Assembly: GCA_965226925.1 (NCBI GenBank)
Contig: CBDDEN010000011.1
Span: forward strand, 1,178,001-1,242,000
Reading direction: 5' to 3'
DNA length: 64,000 nucleotides
Source of the DNA: CBDDCX01 sp965226925
GTDB lineage: Bacteria; Gemmatimonadota; Gemmatimonadetes; Longimicrobiales; Gaopeijiaceae
Positions within the stretch are counted from its first letter, which is position 1, and each line of letters opens with the position of its first letter. Under the pieces are notes generated by a model. The model saw nothing but the letters and a program-made list of their open reading frames with translations. It searched no databases and was not told where the DNA came from. Of this stretch, positions 10,801-20,659 are shown piece by piece. The position numbers and the translations under genes were made by a program.

Positions 10801-11205
10801 GTGTCCGAGCTGGGACGCGTTCTGGACCACGAAGCCGGCTACGATGAACACGAGAAGCGCTTCGAGGTGAAACTCGTGGGCGATCGCGGTCATGGCGAAG
10901 ATGACGCCAACCACGAACAGCCAGAGCTCCGCGCCCAGGTACCGGATGTACCCGATGATCACGAAACCCAGGATCACGCCGGCGACGAGGCTCAGACCCA
11001 GCTCGAGAGCGAGGTCGGTCAGAATCTCCACCTCGAAGCCGTGTCCGTCGGGCGAGAACGTCTTGGTGAGCGCGAGGGCCAGCGCGAGCAGGACCACCAT
11101 CACGATGTCTTTGGCGACCGCCACGCCGAGGGTGGTGTCCGCAAGACGGCCCTTCGCGCCGGTCTCGCTGATCACCGCGATCGTCGCGGCCGGCGAAGTT
11201 CCTAG
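7822..11205 (-). pseudogene. Antiporter-K+ channel fusion, 3' part (split by IS5-family element)
   Basis: Reading from the IS junction this encodes about 1,127 residues in order. First is the rest of a CPA2-type Na+/H+ exchanger domain (SPAATIAVISETGAKGRLADT... plus many membrane helices, about 260 residues). Next are about 600 mostly helical, E/R-rich soluble residues. Then a six-helix voltage-gated K+ channel with an S4-like VIRVIRVARAFRVLKLAR and selectivity filter TVGFGD, and last a C-terminal zinc ribbon (CAKCGHEEHE...FCQVCGHKL). An ORF reading runs to 11220 using IS-derived codons (MFRPS). The 5' part lies at 12405-12897. With the IS and one CTAG removed the two parts join in frame to about 1,290 residues. 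Confidence 0.88.
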
Positions 11206-12404
11206 GGAGGGCCTGAACAACCCCCATCTTGGGAGGAACGCGATCGGTTGCGGTTCGAAGATCCGGTTCGAAGACCTATCGGAGCGATGAAGTGCTGGCT
11301 GGCGCGCCGGAGAAACGGTCCGAACCGTCAGGAAGTCGCTTCGATGTGTCCGGCTCCCGCCCTCGGGCGGTCCATGGGCCGCGCGTTATCCGGTCGCGTA
11401 GCGGCCAGCGATGAGCAGATTCGAGAACCCGAGCAGCAACGCGATGCGCTGCGTGTTCTTCGCCAGTCCCCGGTAGCGCACCTTACCGTACCCGAAGCGC
11501 CGCTTCACATACAAGAACGGATGCTCCACCTTCGCCCGCACCGATGCCTTGCGCTTCTCGGCCGCCGCCTCGGCGCCGTCCCGATCGAGCAGGCGACGCT
11601 TGCCCGGCTTCATCGCCACCTGCCAGGCGACGTCGCAACCCCTGTTCTCCGGGCGCTTGTCCACACCCTGGTAGCCCGCGTCGCCCCATGCCTCCGTCTC
11701 GTCACCATGCAGCAGCACGCACGCCTGCGTCACGTCCGCCGCGTTGGCGGCCGTCGTCGCCAAGCTGTGCGCCAGACCCGATTCGGCGTCCACCCCGATA
11801 TGCGCCTTCATCCCGAAGTACCACTGGTTTCCCTTCTTCGTCTGGTGCATCTCCGGATCCCGTTCTCCCCTGCGGTTCTTCGTCGACGACGGCGCGTCAA
11901 TGATGCTCGCATCCACGATCGTCCCCGTCTTCAACCGATGCCCGAGAGACGCCAGATGCGTATTGATCTCCTCGAACAACCCCATCCCCAAGCCCTGCGT
12001 CTCCAGCAGGTGACGGAAGTTCAGGATCGTCGTCTCGTCCGGCAAAGAACCGCTCAGGCGCAGACCCGCAAAGCGGCGCACTGACTCCACCTCGTAGAGC
12101 AGATCCTCCATGCCCGGATCGCTCACGTTGTAGAACAGCTGCACACAATGAACCCGCAGCATCACCCCAAGCGGATAGGGGCGGCGGCCACGGCCAGCCT
12201 TCGGATAGAACGGCTCGATCCGATCCTCCAGCTGTTGCCAGGGAATCAGCCCCTCCATCTTCTCCAGGAAAATCTCCCGGCGCGTCCGCCGCTTCTTCGA
12301 ATCGTACTCCAGCTCCGCGAAAGTCATCTGAAGCTCCATGGCCCGCTCACAACTCCCCGGTCGTTTCATACCATGAAACTACACCCGTCTTGTTCAGAGT
12401 TTCC
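11206..12404 (-). mobile_element. IS5-family insertion sequence, 1199 bp
   Basis: Terminal inverted repeats GGAGGGCCTGAACAAC (11206-11221) and, read inward from 12404, GGAAACTCTGAACAAG resemble IS5 ends. The element is flanked by a CTAG target duplication at 11202-11205 and 12405-12408, fitting the YTAR preference of the IS5 group. One transposase gene fills it. It sits inside the antiporter-channel gene. Confidence 0.93.
11386..12339 (-). CDS. IS5-family DDE transposase
   Basis: About 317 residues from MELQMTFAELEYDSKKRRTR, which aligns with the start of E. coli IS5 transposase; the ORF extends upstream to 12369. Recognisable IS5 features are EPFYPKAGRGRRPYPLGVML, LPDETTILNFRHLLE and the catalytic-region motifs GTIVDASIIDAP and MKAHIGVDAESG. 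The C-terminal part is VEHPFLYVKRRFGYGKVRYRG. It appears intact, so the copy may be active. Confidence 0.93.
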   Translation of the reverse strand: MELQMTFAELEYDSKKRRTRREIFLEKMEGLIPWQQLEDRIEPFYPKAGRGRRPYPLGVMLRVHCVQLFYNVSDPGMEDLLYEVESVRRFAGLRLSGSLPDETTILNFRHLLETQGLGMGLFEEINTHLASLGHRLKTGTIVDASIIDAPSSTKNRRGERDPEMHQTKKGNQWYFGMKAHIGVDAESGLAHSLATTAANAADVTQACVLLHGDETEAWGDAGYQGVDKRPENRGCDVAWQVAMKPGKRRLLDRDGAEAAAEKRKASVRAKVEHPFLYVKRRFGYGKVRYRGLAKNTQRIALLLGFSNLLIAGRYATG

Positions 12405-12897
12405 CTAGAGCCATCACGCCCAGAATCATGCCGACCGAAAGCACGAGGCCGATCGGTTGGCCGTCCAGGAAAGGTAGGAACGACGACAGCGCGAACACCG
12501 TCCCGGTGACCAGCACGAGGATCAACAGTCCCTTGATCAGGACGATCCAGAGCAGTGAGCGCGCGATCTTCTTGAGCCCCGAAAGGTGCATCTCGGCGCC
12601 GGCGCTGAGCGCAATGAGCCCGATGGCTAAGTCGTTGACCACGCGCAGGTCGGACTCGACGGCGCTCAAAAAAATGTTGAAGACCTGCGGGCCGAAGATC
12701 AGGCCGGTGATGATGTACCCGGTGATCTTCGGGAGCTGGACCCCGGCGGCGACCTGGCCCAGCGTGTATGCCGCCAGAAGAACGAAGCCGAAGGTTGCGA
12801 GCGAGAGCGGATGGAATGTGGACTCGGTACCCACTTGCAGCGTCTGCAGTAGGCCCATGAGGCCGAGGAGAACTGCGAGCACGACGAATCGGCGCAT
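12405..12897 (-). pseudogene. Antiporter-K+ channel fusion, 5' part
   Basis: The first 164 codons of the gene split by the IS5-family element: MRRFVVLAVLLGLMGLLQTL, then helices typical of the N-terminal half of CPA2 exchangers (LPKITGYIITGLIFGPQVF, LAIGLIALSAGAEMHL). The frame runs through the left end of the IS and stops at 12394. It begins 13 bp after the stop of another antiporter gene, so both probably formed one operon. Removing the IS restores ...GVMALGTSPAATIAV..., a normal exchanger sequence. Confidence 0.9.
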
Positions 12898-12910
12898 GCG
12901 TTTCTCTTCC

Positions 12911-14137
12911 TTAGCTCGACGTGACCGACCGCGGCGCGAGCGCGGGTTCGGAGTCGATGAGCGCTCTCCGGATTCTTCCTGGTGCCAGCACCTCCCACAC
13001 GAGCACCGAGATCAGAACCGCGGAGAAAACGCCGTCCGCCACCACGCCGCTGTAGACCTGTCGGAGATTCACCGCCATCGCGACGGCGAGGCCTCCGTGC
13101 GCCACGGTCCCGAGACCCATCCACGGGGTGAGGTGGGGGCTGGGCTCCCCGTAGCGGAAGCTGAAATAGCCGCCTAGGAGCTTCCCGAGCGGCCGGATCA
13201 CCAGGCTGATCGTGATGATCCCCAGCACGACGGGGCTCGAGAGCGCACCGAGGTTCCACGAGGCGCCGGCGAGCACGAGGATGACGACGGTGACGGGCCG
13301 CTCGATCGAACCCATGACCTTGCGCAGCGCCCCCGCGTGCCGGGACGTGTTGGCGAGCATGAGACCCAACACCATGTTCACGAAAAGCGGCGACAGGTTC
13401 AGGTAATACGCCGATCCGCTCGAGAAAAGGATGATGCCGATCAACGCCAGCAGCTGACGATCGGGATCGCTTTCACGGCCGAGAAACAGGAAGAAGAGCA
13501 CGCCGAGCACGACTCCGAACCCCAGGCTGACGGCGGCCCACTCCGTTGCCGTGAGCGGTCGCGCGGTCCCCGCGGTCCCGACATGGAAGACGCAGAAGAC
13601 CAGTCCGAATACCAGGATCGCCATCAGTTCGTCGAGAAGCGCGGACGACTCGAGGGTGCGGGCGAGCGTAACCTGGCCCTCCATGGACCGATGTACCGTC
13701 TCGATCGGCTCGGGGGCCGAGACGGCGGCGATTGCGCCGAGGGCCACACACGCCGGTAGCGCTACGAGGAAGTCCGGCGTTGTCAGGGTAGCCCATGCCC
13801 AGCCCACGGCCAGGCCGCCGACGAGCACGGTCGTCGTGAGCACGCCGGAGAACGATAGCTCGAGGGCGTCACGCCTCGAGCCGAGCAGATTCTCGAAGCG
13901 CATCTCCAGACCGATGACCAGACCGACGGCGCCGATCGCCAGGCTGATGACCGGGCCCATCTGTGTGAGGACGTCCGGCGTCATCACGTTGGTCACGTAT
14001 GGGCCGACGAGCACACCGAGCACGACGAACTCCACGCCCGTGACGACGTGGAACCGGGCCCGGACACGCTCCGCGAAATACTGCGTGCCCAGGTAGCCGA
14101 TCCCGAGGATGGCGAGGAGCTGAAGAATGGCGATCAT
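12911..14137 (-). CDS. CPA2-type cation:proton antiporter
   Basis: 408 residues, nearly all membrane helices (about 11-12). The N-terminal part (LGIGYLGTQYFAERVRARFHVVTGVEFVVLGVLVGP) and a central acidic site (LESSALLDELMAILVFG) look like Kef/CPA2 exchangers. There is no C-terminal TrkA or other soluble domain. It lies directly upstream of the split antiporter-channel gene, suggesting co-transcription and a joint role in K+/H+ or Na+/H+ homeostasis; ion specificity cannot be read from sequence. Confidence 0.88.
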   Translation of the reverse strand: MIAILQLLAILGIGYLGTQYFAERVRARFHVVTGVEFVVLGVLVGPYVTNVMTPDVLTQMGPVISLAIGAVGLVIGLEMRFENLLGSRRDALELSFSGVLTTTVLVGGLAVGWAWATLTTPDFLVALPACVALGAIAAVSAPEPIETVHRSMEGQVTLARTLESSALLDELMAILVFGLVFCVFHVGTAGTARPLTATEWAAVSLGFGVVLGVLFFLFLGRESDPDRQLLALIGIILFSSGSAYYLNLSPLFVNMVLGLMLANTSRHAGALRKVMGSIERPVTVVILVLAGASWNLGALSSPVVLGIITISLVIRPLGKLLGGYFSFRYGEPSPHLTPWMGLGTVAHGGLAVAMAVNLRQVYSGVVADGVFSAVLISVLVWEVLAPGRIRRALIDSEPALAPRSVTSS

Positions 14138-14999
14138 CGGCTTTTCCGGTGTGAACTTGACGGCACTGAAGACCGAGGGTTGATCGGCCAGGTCCGTACG
14201 GAGCCACTCTCGTCAACAGCAGGGGGGTAACGCAAGGACCACCGAAGCGTGGCCCCGTGGGGGGGGACCTCGCTCCGACCCCAGTCATATGAGGAGGCAC
14301 CCCCGCCCTCGGTCGTGTCCCCGCACCCCTCATGCCCGTGCTACGAGCCCCTGTCGCTCACTCTCCTCTTCGCCGCCTTTCCGGAAACGGCACCGGCCAC
14401 AGACCCCGTTCGGCCAGGCCCTGCATCGTGATGATCATGGGCTATGGGATCATCCTGACGTCTCGGCCTTCAGGGTCCAGTGCTTTGTCGTGGTCGCCAA
14501 CGTGAGTACCGGCGCGGACGTGCTCCCGGGATATAGCGACCCGGTCGCCCCCAAGGACGGCACGCAGTTCAGCCCGTCGCGGACGAACGTGTTCGGGCCC
14601 ACCGGAGGGTAGGTGTCGGCCTATCGTTGCTCGACACCTCCACCAGCCACCGCGGCTCGAGGGGATGAGAACTCCGGCCTTCTGGCTCCTTACCTCCTCG
14701 CATGTTCTAGCCTACGCACGGGAGCAGACCCAGGAACTGAGGATCCCACAGTCCGATATTCCTGCCGACATCGACTCCATCGTGCGAGCTCAGCTAGAGA
14801 GACTCTACTCTTTCGCGGGCCTTGAGGTACCCCCGGAAGTCGTGCTCGGCAATGTCGGACTCGCTGGGCAACACCCATGAAGCTTGCGCCCCTTGTCGGG
14901 GGGCCACATGGTCCGGTACACGTAGCTCAACCGCGTGTGCGGGGTGGCAACACCGGGGCGTGATCCAGACGACACTCTAGCCGGGGTGGGAGGTCCGCC
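14138..14999. other. Intergenic region with possible gene debris
   Basis: No convincing complete gene in about 860 bp. A plus frame ending at 14612 gives FRVQCFVVVANVSTGADVLPGYSDPVAPKDG and looks like a coding remnant. A 71-codon plus ORF at 14665-14880 (MRTPAFWLLTSSHVLAYAREQTQELRIP...) is plausible as a fragment but lacks a known domain. A GGGAGG ribosome binding site precedes the next gene at 15000. Confidence 0.35.
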
Positions 15000-17661
15000 A
15001 TGATCCGTCGACGCATCGCAGTCATCCAATCCGCGACGCTCTTAGTGATCGGACTGTCCAGCGCGCCACTCGCCGCGCAGTTCGTTTGTGAGCCCTTCTG
15101 CCCTCCGCCTTCTTACTCGATCGTCGGACCGGACGCCCTCTTGGAGGGTGACACTGCGACGGCAGGAGATCACGCCGTCCAATACCGTCTCGTCCACACG
15201 GCCGACGACGGAACCGAGACGTTGGTGGATCCGGGGAGTTGGAATGTCATGGATCCCGACGACGTCCTACGGGTCGGATCCAGCACCTAGCTACGCCTTT
15301 CGTGCAATCGACGACGAGGGCGCGTTCCTGGTCGAATACGCAAGCCGGACCGGAGTGGTCTACGTGAGGGCCGGTTTCGTAGTCGACGGCGGCGGCGTCG
15401 TCCTCTACAAGCCCGTCACGGTGACACGGCGACAGCAGAAACTGATAGGTCTCAGCATTCCTTATGACGTCATAACCACTCCGGCCCTCGATCCGGAGTC
15501 GGTCACGCAGTTCGAGGCGGTGGCCGAGTTTCGAAGTGGCCTACCCAGAACACAGACGGTGCAAGCCGACGAATGGTGGCTCGAAGGGGCACCACCCGAC
15601 GCGGCGGTGTCTTCGACCGGAGAGCTCACACTCGGCTGCATGGCCGGGGGGTGGTCCATCAGGGCACGCTACTCGTTCGAGGGCGTCACGAGGATCTCGC
15701 CCAACCTGTACCCTCAGGTTTGGCCCAATCCCTCGATGGAGCCGGATTGGCTGTTCATGACCGGCTACTCGGACTTTCAGGAGGACACCAGGTTCGGCGC
15801 CGTGTTAGAGGGCGGCACAGCTCGGGCGGACTCTCTTCGGCTCTATCGTCAGGGCGGCTTCCCGCTCACCAGCTACTATGAGGCTGTGCCCGCCTCGGCA
15901 GTCCAGTGGACTGGGTCGTCGAATCGGGGCGCTGTCTCTCCGTCGGGCCTCATCTCCGCGGAGTTCTATCCTCCCGGGGTCTCGCCGCCAACGGAGACCA
16001 TACCGGTAACCGCAGAGTATTCCGAATGCGGAAGGACGGTCTCGAGGACTTTCGACGTCCCCGTCTCGCCTTTGTCGACGCCGGAGTTGCGGATTTTCGC
16101 CAACGGGGTCGCGGTCCCCCAATCAACGTCGATGCCCGTCTCGGGCGCCCAGAGCATTGAGCTGCGGGCGGAGGCCCAGCTCTACGACAGGGAGGGCGGC
16201 GGGAGGATTACGGTCCCGGCGTCCTGGGCCTTCGAGAGCTCGATCGAAGGGCCATCCCTTTCGGACGACGGAGTGCTGACCACTCTGAGTGCGCAGTGCG
16301 ACGAGCTGGTCGCGGTGACGGCAACGTTCCGGGAGCGAAGCGCAATGAGGGGCTTCCACCTGCTTCCGAGCCCCAACGCCGTGAGTCCTTTCACCGTTTC
16401 GCGGTCGGGTGCCTACGAAGGCGAGATGCTCACAGGCTCCATCGAGTTGGCGGGACCGGCGTGCGACGACGTCAGGATCCCACTGACCGTCTCGGTCGAG
16501 CCGATCGTCACCCCCGCCGGCGCGCCGATCGAATTCTCAACCTCCGTGCTGCCGTTGGGCGGTCCCCAAGGGCGAGCCGTATACATCGGCCGGGGAGAGC
16601 GGTCCGCTTCGTTCGACTTCGTCGCCTGGACGACCGACCAGGGTATGCGAGACGACATTGCCGTCACACGGGTCATGATCGAGGCGGCGTTCGCAAACGA
16701 CTCCCAGGTGGCCGAGTTCGCCCTCTGTTCTACGAGCCCTACGATGCTCGACGTGACCGCGGCCGATGGCAGCGATCCGCAAGAGGTGCGGGAGGGCCAG
16801 GCAGCCCAGGTGCTCGTGAAGGCTCGAGGGGGCACGGAATACGCCAGCTCATGCGGACCCCTGAACATCGCATTGGGAAGCTCCGATCCGGGCGCAATCG
16901 GCCCCACCAGCGTTGCGCTAACGGGCGCGGAGGCCAGCGTGTCCCTTGAGGTTCGGGACATATCGGCCCCCACCGAAGTGGGGATCATCGCAACCCTCGA
17001 GGGCCCGTCCAACCTCCCAGCATCGCAGCCCGGGAACCCACAACACACGATTCACGCTGTTCCCGCGATCGAGCTCAGCTCGATTCGGTTCTCGCCCTCC
17101 ATGGCCTTTGAGGGCACGCGCACCACCCTCGAAGTCTCGCTGAACACCGAGGCATCGGGGAGGGGTATCTCCGTCCGGCTGGTGGCCGACGACTCCTCGC
17201 TCCTGCCCGGCCTGCCGCGATCGGTCGTCATACCGGGTGGCGCGCGGGAAGCCGCGGTCGCGCTAACGGTCCCCGCCGTGACCAAAACCCGCTCCGTAAC
17301 CGTGGAGGCGCTTCTCGGCGACGTGACACGCTCCGCCACGGTCTCGATCGAGCCGTTCGCGACGCTGACGAGCCTGATTGCGGCTGTAAGCCCGATCATC
17401 ATCGGACAGGCAGTCGACGTCACGGTCTCGCTCGACAAGGTCGCTCCGTCGGGCGGGCTCCGGATCGGTCTCGAGAGCAGCAACCCCGGTCTCCTTCCCA
17501 TCGATGGCTTCGTCACGATTCCTGCCGGAGAGAAATCCGCGGTGGTCACCCTCACCGCTGCCGCAGTGCGGGGGATGATGGGAGTTGTGGATGTCGTCCT
17601 TCGCGCCATCCAAGGGCGGACTACGGTCGAACTGACCGTGTCGGTCCAGGCGCGAAGGTAG
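15000..17661 (+). pseudogene. Secreted Ig-like/Calx-beta-like repeat surface protein with a frameshift
   Basis: ATG at 15000 behind a GGGAGG site starts a signal peptide (MIRRRIAVIQSATLLVIGL...LAAQ). This frame ends at 15290, while the next frame is open from 15088 to 17661 and continues the protein (PSYAFRAIDDEGAFLVEYA...). A single-base frameshift near 15275 joins the two, giving about 885 residues. The second half has repeated beta-sandwich units, seen as ...VRLVADDSSLLPGLPRSVVIPGG... and ...IGLESSNPGLLPIDGFVTIPAGE.... No enzyme motifs; probably a cell-surface protein. The frameshift may be real or a sequencing error. Confidence 0.7.
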
Positions 17662-18060
17662 GACTGAGCGGCACGACGGCATGCGGATGCCGGGGTGCGC
17701 CTGGAGGCTCCATCGACTCCAACTTGTTGGGCCTCGCGGCTGGGCGTCGACATCTTGACGGTCGGGCTCACCGTGCCGGACTGACTCGTGGAGATCCGTT
17801 GGGCCGAGGCGGACGGCGGAGGCAGGAGTAGCACCGCCAGCGTTCCCATCAGGACCGGGTTCGCCATGACCTTGATGAGCTCCTCCTTGTGTCGGCCCTC
17901 GTCTGGGCTGCGCCGGATCCCAGCGGTCGAGAGTCCCGTACCGGCTCTTCGAGCATAGGGCAGCGGCCACACCCTGCCCGTCGTTGGGCACTCTTTTCCG
18001 GATGAGCCCTTCCTGAGCGGCCACTATGGCCCGATCCGAGATTGGATTCGGGACCGGCGT
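17662..18060. other. Spacer downstream of the surface protein gene
   Basis: No reliable gene. The minus strand has a signal-peptide-like start near 17868 (MANPVLMGTLAVLLLPPPSASAQ), but that frame continues antisense through the surface protein gene, so the tail cannot be trusted. A mixed version of this spacer recurs at about 19420-19900. Confidence 0.35.
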
Positions 18061-20100
18061 GCGACCGACGTCAGGATCCCGTGACTGACTCGTCTCGGTC
18101 ATGAGCCTTGCGATCGTAGAAGGCGGCTCTCCGAGAGGCGCGCAAGAAGTCGGATTCTCAAACCTCACGTGCTGCCGTTGGGCGGTCCCCAGCAGAGACA
18201 CGTATTCATCGGACGGGGAGAGCGGTCCGCTTCGTTCGACTTCGTACGCCTCGGACTGACTCTACCTCGGCTTGAGCGTCGACGTACATGATGCCGTCAC
18301 ACGGGTCATGATCGATGGCGATCGTTCGCAAACGATCCCAGGTGGCCGAGTCTCTGCCAACGTACGTGAGACTACGGAGCACGCTACGAATGCTCGACGT
18401 GACCGCGGCGATGGCAGCGAAAACGAACAAGTTGGGACTGCGAGAGAGAATGGCCAGAGCATGCCCAGGTGCCCGTCGAAGGCTCGAGGGGGCCACGCGA
18501 ATACGCGGCAGCTCATGCGGACCCCTGAGGTAGTCGCATTGGGAAGCTCCGATCCGGGCGGTTCAATCGGCCCCACCAGCGTTGCGGATCGTCGAAGAAG
18601 CGGACCGGTGCAGCGAGCCCGGCGAGGTTCGGGACATATCCTGCCCCCACCGAAGTGGCCTGGACTCATCGCAACCCTGACGACGTGGCGTCCAAGGCTC
18701 CCAGCATAGCAGCCCGGGAAGGCCCTGTCGAACACACGATTCACGCAAGTTCCCGCGATCGAGCTCAGCTCGATGAGAAGTTCTCGCCCTCCATGGCCTT
18801 TGAGGGCACGCGCATGCACGGCTCGAGGATGAGCTCAGCTGAAGGCACACCTGAGGCATCGACGTGCAGGGAAAAGTCTCCGTCCGGCTGGTGGCCGACG
18901 ACTCCTCGACTCCTGGACGGCCTTGCCGGCGGTCGTCATGAGCCGGCTAAGCGCGTCGGTGTAAAGCCGCGCGTCGCGCTAACGGTCCCTCGCCGTGACC
19001 AAAACGACGCTCCGTAACCGTCGTCGAGGCGCATCGACCGGGCGACGTGCACGCTCCGCCACGACGTCTCGATCGAGCCGTTGAGCGACGACTGAACGAG
19101 CCTGATTGGGCTGTAAGACCCGATCATCATCGGAGCGGCAGTCGACCGCTCACGGTCTCGCCGACAAGGTCGCTGGCCGTCGGGCGGGCTCGACGAAGAG
19201 GTCTACCTGTGCAGCGAACGCCCGATGTCTCCTGTCCCATCGATGGCTTCGTCACGATTCCTGCCGGTTCAGAGAAATCCGCCGGTGCGTCACCCTCACC
19301 GCATGCCGCAGTACGGGGGATGATGCCCGAGGTGTGGATGTCGTCCTTCGGCGCCGAACCAAGGTGCGGTACTGGTCGAACATGACCGTGCTGCTGGTCC
19401 AGGCCGAAGAAGTAGGAGCTGAGCGGCACGACGGCATGCGTGATGCCGGGGTGCGCCTACAGCCGCTCCATCGACTCCAACTTGTTGGGCCTCGCGGACT
19501 GGGCGAACTCGACATCTTGACGGTCGGTTGCTCCAGCCGAGCCGGACTGACTCGTGGAGATCCAGCCCCGGGTCCTGAGGCTGGACGGCGGATCGGCAGG
19601 AGTCCAATGCACGAGCCAATGCGTTCCGCATCAGGACCGGGTTCGCGCTGACCTCGGCGTGAGCTCGCTCGTTGAGTCGGCCCTCAGGTCTCGGCTGACA
19701 ATCCGGATCTCCGAGGCTCAGGTCAAGACCTTGAAGTCCCGTACCGGCTCGTTTCCCGGACGGTTAGGAGACCAGCGGCCACACCCTGCCCGTCGTTGGT
19801 CGACTCGTTCTTCCGGATGAGTACAATTCCTGAGCACAGGCACTATGGCCCGATCTCGGATGCGGATTCGGGCCGGATCAACCCCCCTCGAGGCGCGCCG
19901 ACAACGTGATCCCTCGTTCTTGGACATGAGCCTTGCGTTTGTAGACACGGCATGGACTCTCCGAGATGCAAGAAGTCGGACTTCCAGAGGCGTTCCGAGA
20001 CAGCCCAGAGACACGATTCAGGACTGGAGGCTACGGTCTGGATCAGATCCTACCACTCGGACTGCTCTACACTCAGGAAATTGAGCGTCGCGTACATTAA
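18060..20100. other. Interleaved (chimeric) sequence of surface-protein gene and IS3-family element
   Basis: Blocks of a few to tens of bases alternate between a second copy of about 16460-18160 and the IS3-family element found intact at 31351-32915. Examples: the start of the IS (CTCTGCCAACGTACGTGAGA) appears at 18350-18370 between fragments of the surface gene, and the IS transposase piece GACCTCGGCGTGA appears near 19650. No frame survives. This is not how recombination leaves DNA; a consensus made from misaligned reads is the likely cause. ORFs in here should not be annotated. Confidence 0.85.
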
Positions 20101-20125
20101 TGAGGGCAGAGGGAACCGATGGTGA

Positions 20126-20659
20126 TCCCTCCCGACAGATCCCCCCTTCACCATCACGGTCCAACCACAGCCACAGCCCGACGTCGACCCCGCGGTCGAT
20201 CCCGACGACGCCGTGGCGTGGTTCCACTCGGTCAAGCAGTACTGTAATCCGGTCGAGGTGGAGACCCGTATCGGCTGGAGCCCCGCGCCGAGGTCCGCCG
20301 ACGGCAGGGCTTATCAGGCCGCCTGCTTCGCGTTGGCGGGGCAGATCGACGTGGCCCGCACGCTGATCCTGGAGCTCGACGAGGAGCAACGTTGGCACGC
20401 CGCAGGGGTCGTGTTCAACGTCGGGCACCCGGTTGCGGATGCCGGCAACGACTTGGCTGCCGGCCCCCTTATGGAACTGGTGGTCGAGTTCTGGCCAAAC
20501 CACTACATGGCACTCTATCACGCTGGAGCCGCGCGCTTCGCCCTCGGCGATCATGGAGCCGCCCACAAGTATCTGTTGAGCTTCCTCGAGCACTACGATC
20601 CCGACGACGGCTGGCGCCAGAGCGCCCTGGGGATGATCGCGCAGGTGGAAGCCCTGTGA
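20126..20659 (+). CDS. TPR-like protein, 5' end missing
   Basis: The frame is open from 20126 to the TGA at 20659; the first clear coding is PPFTITVQPQPQPDVDPAVDPDDAVAWF, so the true start was lost in the interleaved stretch upstream. The protein has helical repeats (YQAACFALAGQIDVARTLILEL, MALYHAGAARFALGDHGAAHKYLLSFL) like degenerate TPRs. The next gene's GTG overlaps its stop (GTGA), so the two are co-translated. Function unknown. Confidence 0.7.
   Translation, partial: SLPTDPPFTITVQPQPQPDVDPAVDPDDAVAWFHSVKQYCNPVEVETRIGWSPAPRSADGRAYQAACFALAGQIDVARTLILELDEEQRWHAAGVVFNVGHPVADAGNDLAAGPLMELVVEFWPNHYMALYHAGAARFALGDHGAAHKYLLSFLEHYDPDDGWRQSALGMIAQVEAL

Noticed and set aside
17052..17972. Minus ORF starting with a plausible signal peptide (MANPVLMGTLAVLLLPPPSASAQ)
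   Set aside because: Continues antisense through the well-supported surface protein; only the first 60 residues could be real and the end is unknown.
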